The notes beneath the pieces are model-generated. The model did no database searches, was not told the origin of the DNA, and worked only from the letters and a program-made list of their open reading frames with translations. Below, in pieces: positions 61,364 to 64,000 of a DNA stretch of 64,000 nucleotides. Position 1 is the first letter of the stretch, and each line of letters begins with the position of its first letter. Both the position numbers and the translations under genes were made by a program. The DNA is from Mesorhizobium_L sp035547755 (GTDB taxonomy: Bacteria > Pseudomonadota > Alphaproteobacteria > Rhizobiales > Rhizobiaceae), in NCBI GenBank assembly GCA_035547755.1, contig DASZUG010000055.1:12188-76187 (forward strand). The letters are read 5' to 3'.

Positions 61364-62982
61364 CAGCTTACCCCCTGTTTCGCCCATTTGCGCAGGATAA
61401 GCGCGGTGCGCTCTTCATTCAGATCGACCATCCGCGCCAGCCTTTCCTGCGGCGCCGGTCGCAGCTTCTGGCGAAGCTCGTCCATCGGGTTGCCCGTCGC
61501 AACGTTCGTTGCCGCATCGTGTCCCGGCAATGCGATCTGCCCTTCGCCAGCCGGCAAGGCCCTCATATTGTCCTGCGCGAGCGCGGCGGCGGGCGGTTTC
61601 ATCAGCGCGGAGGAGAGCGGTTTCAGGCCGAACCATGTCAGCAGGAACGCGACCAGGATAAAAGCGCCGGCGTTGATGAGCGTCCCGACATGCACGGACA
61701 GACGGTCCATCAAGCTCGGTCCAGCCGCCGCATTGCTGTCGATGTCCGAGAAAGGCACCGACGCGACGTCAATCACGTCGCCGCGCTTCTTGTCGAAGCC
61801 GGTAGCCGATGCCACAACCCTGTTGATCTCCGCGATCCGCGCATTGATCTGGTCAGGCGTCGCCGATTTTCCGAGGATCGCCTTCAGCCTGTCCTGGTTG
61901 ACCACGACCGCAATGGAAAGCCGATTGATCGAATAGCCGTTGCTGGTGGTGTTGATCTTCTTCGAATTGATCTCGTAATTCGTCGTGTCCTCGCGGCGGT
62001 CCCGCTGCTCCGAGCTTTTCGGGCCTTGAGCCGAGGGCTGCTGCTGCTCCGGCAGGTTCTGCTCGACCGTCGTTGGCGGCGACGCTTGGGTCTGGTTCGA
62101 ATTGTCGGTGGAGCGGACCGATTGCACCGAACGCTCGACGCGTGAATCGGGATCGTAAATGGTTTCTTCGATCTTGCGCTGATCGGTGTTCACGTCGGCT
62201 TTGACGCTGGCGCGAAAATTGTCCTCACCGAGATAAGGGGTGAGCGCGCGGCGGATGTTTTCCTCGATCTGCGTTTCCACGGCGCGCTCGACGCCGAGCG
62301 AACGGCTGGCCGTGGAATTGCTGGGATCATCGCCAGCAGCGAGAAGCGTTCCGTTGGTATCCGTCACCGTCACCTTGTCCGCCGTAAGGCCGGGAACAGC
62401 CGCGGCGACGAGATATCGGATCGTCATGGCCACGCGTACCGCGTCGACATTGGTTGCCCGAATCATGACCGAGGCCGTCGGCGTCTCGTCAACGCGTCGA
62501 AAGTTCGCCCGGTCGGGCATGACGAGGTGAACGCGTGCGGCCTTGACGCCATCGATCGCCTGGATGGTGCGCGCGATCTCGCCTTCGAGCGCACGAACCT
62601 TCGTCACCTGCTGCATGAAGGAGGTGAGTCCGAGCGAACCGACATGATCGAAAAGTTCATAACCGGCATTGGCGCTGGTCGGCAGGCCTTTTTCGGCGAG
62701 GAGCATGCGGGCGCGAGGCGCGCTTCCCGCCGGCACCAGGATGGATGTTCCCTTGCTATCGACATCGAAGCGGATGCCGGCGTCACCCAGCGCGAGGCCG
62801 ATCTGGTTGACGTCGGAACGGTCGAGTCCGGTGTAGAGCGTCTCATAGGAGGGGCGGTTCAGATAGACCGAGGCGATGCCGATCAGCGCCATGACGAGAG
62901 CAGCGACGCCGGCCATAATGGCGAGGCGGCGCGGCCCGAAGCCACGGAGATTGTCGACGATATTCTGGATCTGCTCCGGCAC
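61363..62982 (-). CDS. fliF: Flagellar MS-ring protein FliF
   Basis: The 539-residue protein starts at a GTG (GGAG ten bases upstream). It has two membrane segments (LAIMAGVAALVMALIGIASVYL and NAGAFILVAFLLTWFGLKPL). The periplasmic YscJ/FliF domain includes PSYETLYTGLDRSDVNQIG, GLPTSANAGYELFD and VKAARVHLVMPDR. The reading frame is intact. The C-terminal end that binds FliG is RMVDLNEERTALILRKW. It is the first gene after the flagellin terminator. Confidence 0.95.
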   Translation of the reverse strand: MPEQIQNIVDNLRGFGPRRLAIMAGVAALVMALIGIASVYLNRPSYETLYTGLDRSDVNQIGLALGDAGIRFDVDSKGTSILVPAGSAPRARMLLAEKGLPTSANAGYELFDHVGSLGLTSFMQQVTKVRALEGEIARTIQAIDGVKAARVHLVMPDRANFRRVDETPTASVMIRATNVDAVRVAMTIRYLVAAAVPGLTADKVTVTDTNGTLLAAGDDPSNSTASRSLGVERAVETQIEENIRRALTPYLGEDNFRASVKADVNTDQRKIEETIYDPDSRVERSVQSVRSTDNSNQTQASPPTTVEQNLPEQQQPSAQGPKSSEQRDRREDTTNYEINSKKINTTSNGYSINRLSIAVVVNQDRLKAILGKSATPDQINARIAEINRVVASATGFDKKRGDVIDVASVPFSDIDSNAAAGPSLMDRLSVHVGTLINAGAFILVAFLLTWFGLKPLSSALMKPPAAALAQDNMRALPAGEGQIALPGHDAATNVATGNPMDELRQKLRPAPQERLARMVDLNEERTALILRKWAKQGVS

Positions 62983-63036
62983 TGGCCACGGCTCCGCGAT
63001 GTTGCGTGGCGAAGCCTAGCGATCGAAGCTTGTGCG

Positions 63037-63073
63037 AAAATGAAATCGGGCCGCGCTTGCGGCGCGGCCCGAT
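63037..63073 (-). terminator. Flagellin terminator
   Basis: A perfect 12-base stem (63045-63056 with 63062-63073, arms ATCGGGCCGCGC and its complement) closes a 5-base loop. On the minus strand it is followed by TTTCATTTTC, giving a rho-independent terminator after the flagellin gene and before fliF. Confidence 0.88.
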
Positions 63074-63114
63074 CCGCCGGGTTTCCCCGGCCCATTGCCC
63101 CTGAGACGGTTCGA

Positions 63115-64000
63115 TTAGCGGAACAGCGACAGGATGTTCTGCGAGTTGGAATTCGCGATCGACAGCGCCTGGATGCCAAGCTGCTGCTGGGTCTGCAACG
63201 CCTTCAGGCGGGTCGATGCCTCGTTCATGTCGGCATCGACAAGCGAGCCGACGCCACTGTCGATCGAGTCCATCAGCGCCTTCACGAAGGTCTGCTGCGA
63301 GGTGATGCGGCTCTGCACCGCGCCGAGATCCGACGCCGCGCTGGTCACGTTCTGGAACATCTTGTCGACGGCGCCGAGATAGTTGTTCAGGTCGTCGGCG
63401 CTGGCATTCGTGATGTCGATGTCCATCACGTTGTAGAAATTGCCGTTGTTGGACGTAGCGGCGCCGGTCGTGGTCAGCGAGGCCGCAGTTGTCGCAGTTC
63501 CGACGAGGCCGGTCGTAATCGTCAGGTTCGTGCCCGAGCCATCTACCTTGACCTGAGAAGCCGTCGGCGTTCCAGTATGGTCAACTGCATCGATGCCGGC
63601 ATTCTTCAGCGCCGCGACCATAACCGTCTCCATATCGGCGTCGGTTGCGACCTTGCCATTGGTTGAGCCAAGAGCGGCATCGACGGTTGCCTTGTCGATC
63701 GTGATCGTCTTGGCGTCGTCGCCATTCACGGCAAGCTGGAACTGCATCGTGTCATTGTCATCGAGCGTGAACGCCGCGAAGGTGCCAAGCGTGATCGTAG
63801 CAGCGGCGGAATTCGAGGAGTTGGTCACGTTGGCGATATTGCCAGCAGTGGCCGCAGTCAGCGCCTGGCCTTTCTGGAGGAGGCCGGCGCCGGTAGCGCT
63901 GGCGTCGAAGAGCGACACCTTGGTGATATCGACGTCAATGGTGCCGAGCGAGATGCCGCCGCCCGCCGTGCGATTGAAGGAGGAGACGACGGACTGCGTG
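63115..64000 (-). CDS. Flagellin, N-terminal end outside window
   Basis: The frame is open from the stop at 63115 to base 64000, so about 294 C-terminal residues are present and the start lies beyond the window. The D0/D1 C-terminal helix is intact: LGAVQSRITSQQTFVKALMD, VDADMNEASTRLKALQTQQQLGIQALSIANSNSQNILSLFR-type ending. The middle is Thr/Ala/Asn-rich. It is exported to build the filament. Which of several possible flagellin paralogues it is cannot be told. Confidence 0.95.
   Translation of the reverse strand, partial: TQSVVSSFNRTAGGGISLGTIDVDITKVSLFDASATGAGLLQKGQALTAATAGNIANVTNSSNSAAATITLGTFAAFTLDDNDTMQFQLAVNGDDAKTITIDKATVDAALGSTNGKVATDADMETVMVAALKNAGIDAVDHTGTPTASQVKVDGSGTNLTITTGLVGTATTAASLTTTGAATSNNGNFYNVMDIDITNASADDLNNYLGAVDKMFQNVTSAASDLGAVQSRITSQQTFVKALMDSIDSGVGSLVDADMNEASTRLKALQTQQQLGIQALSIANSNSQNILSLFR

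Noticed and set aside
61363..62982. Possible frameshift in fliF, as I recall for some Brucella
   Set aside because: The frame is open over 539 codons with both membrane segments and a normal C-terminus.
1..64000. tRNA, rRNA, CRISPR arrays, insertion sequences and integron sites
   Set aside because: Reading through the intergenic stretches on both strands gave no cloverleaf-like TPsiC pattern, no spaced direct-repeat array and no transposase-like protein.

Overview
The window looks like a chromosomal segment of an alphaproteobacterium of the order Hyphomicrobiales (Rhizobiales). The evidence is: an Omp10-type lipoprotein known from Brucella; homospermidine synthase plus an ornithine decarboxylase behind a speF-type leader; TTAA-N7-TTAA (CtrA-like) boxes; a rhizobial intergenic palindromic repeat; and a flagellar block in the order flagellin, fliF, fliH-like, motB, motC, motD, transglycosylase, ftcR, flgE, flgK, flgL, flaF, flbT, flgD, fliQ, flhA, fliR. 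As I remember it, that order is the Brucella/Ochrobactrum arrangement. Genes are GC-rich, tightly packed and often start at GTG or TTG. I see no rRNA, tRNA, CRISPR array, transposase or prophage block.

Layout. 1-16.6 kb holds cell-envelope and housekeeping genes: a beta-barrel outer-membrane protein (cut by the window edge), kdsD, an NfeD/SPFH pair separated by a repeat, hemH, a secreted nucleotidase carrying LysM, omp10, hss, pepF, an orphan sigma-54 activator, a DUF882 peptidase, eda and a muramidase. 16.8-27.9 kb holds trhO, a DUF533 protein, a lipoprotein hydrolase, a TetR-controlled ABA4-like membrane operon, a candidate sRNA, two SDR enzymes, a MarR-GNAT fusion, an aminotransferase, a GNAT protein and a CDF metal exporter. 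27.9-31.4 kb holds an OmpR-type two-component system next to three small exported proteins; two are cationic and resemble E. coli Asr in composition. 31.5-37.9 kb is a GntR-controlled CUT1 ABC transporter operon ending in a tartrate-dehydrogenase-like gene. 37.9-44.7 kb holds a Ni/Co transporter with a DUF1007 partner, a LysR regulator, an amidase, the speF leader and odc operon, and an SCP2 protein. 44.8-64 kb is a near-continuous flagellar block, all on the minus strand.

How the parts fit. Ornithine decarboxylase supplies putrescine and homospermidine synthase converts it to homospermidine; the two genes are about 33 kb apart. The flagellar block is organised through 1- and 4-base overlaps, with FtcR and the FlaF/FlbT pair as its regulators. 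CtrA-like boxes precede the beta-barrel gene, the DUF882 gene and the candidate sRNA, which suggests cell-cycle control of envelope functions. The most interesting non-annotated signals are the candidate C-rich-loop sRNA at about 21.67-21.73 kb and the Asr-like acid-stress module at 27.9-31.4 kb with a shared promoter element.
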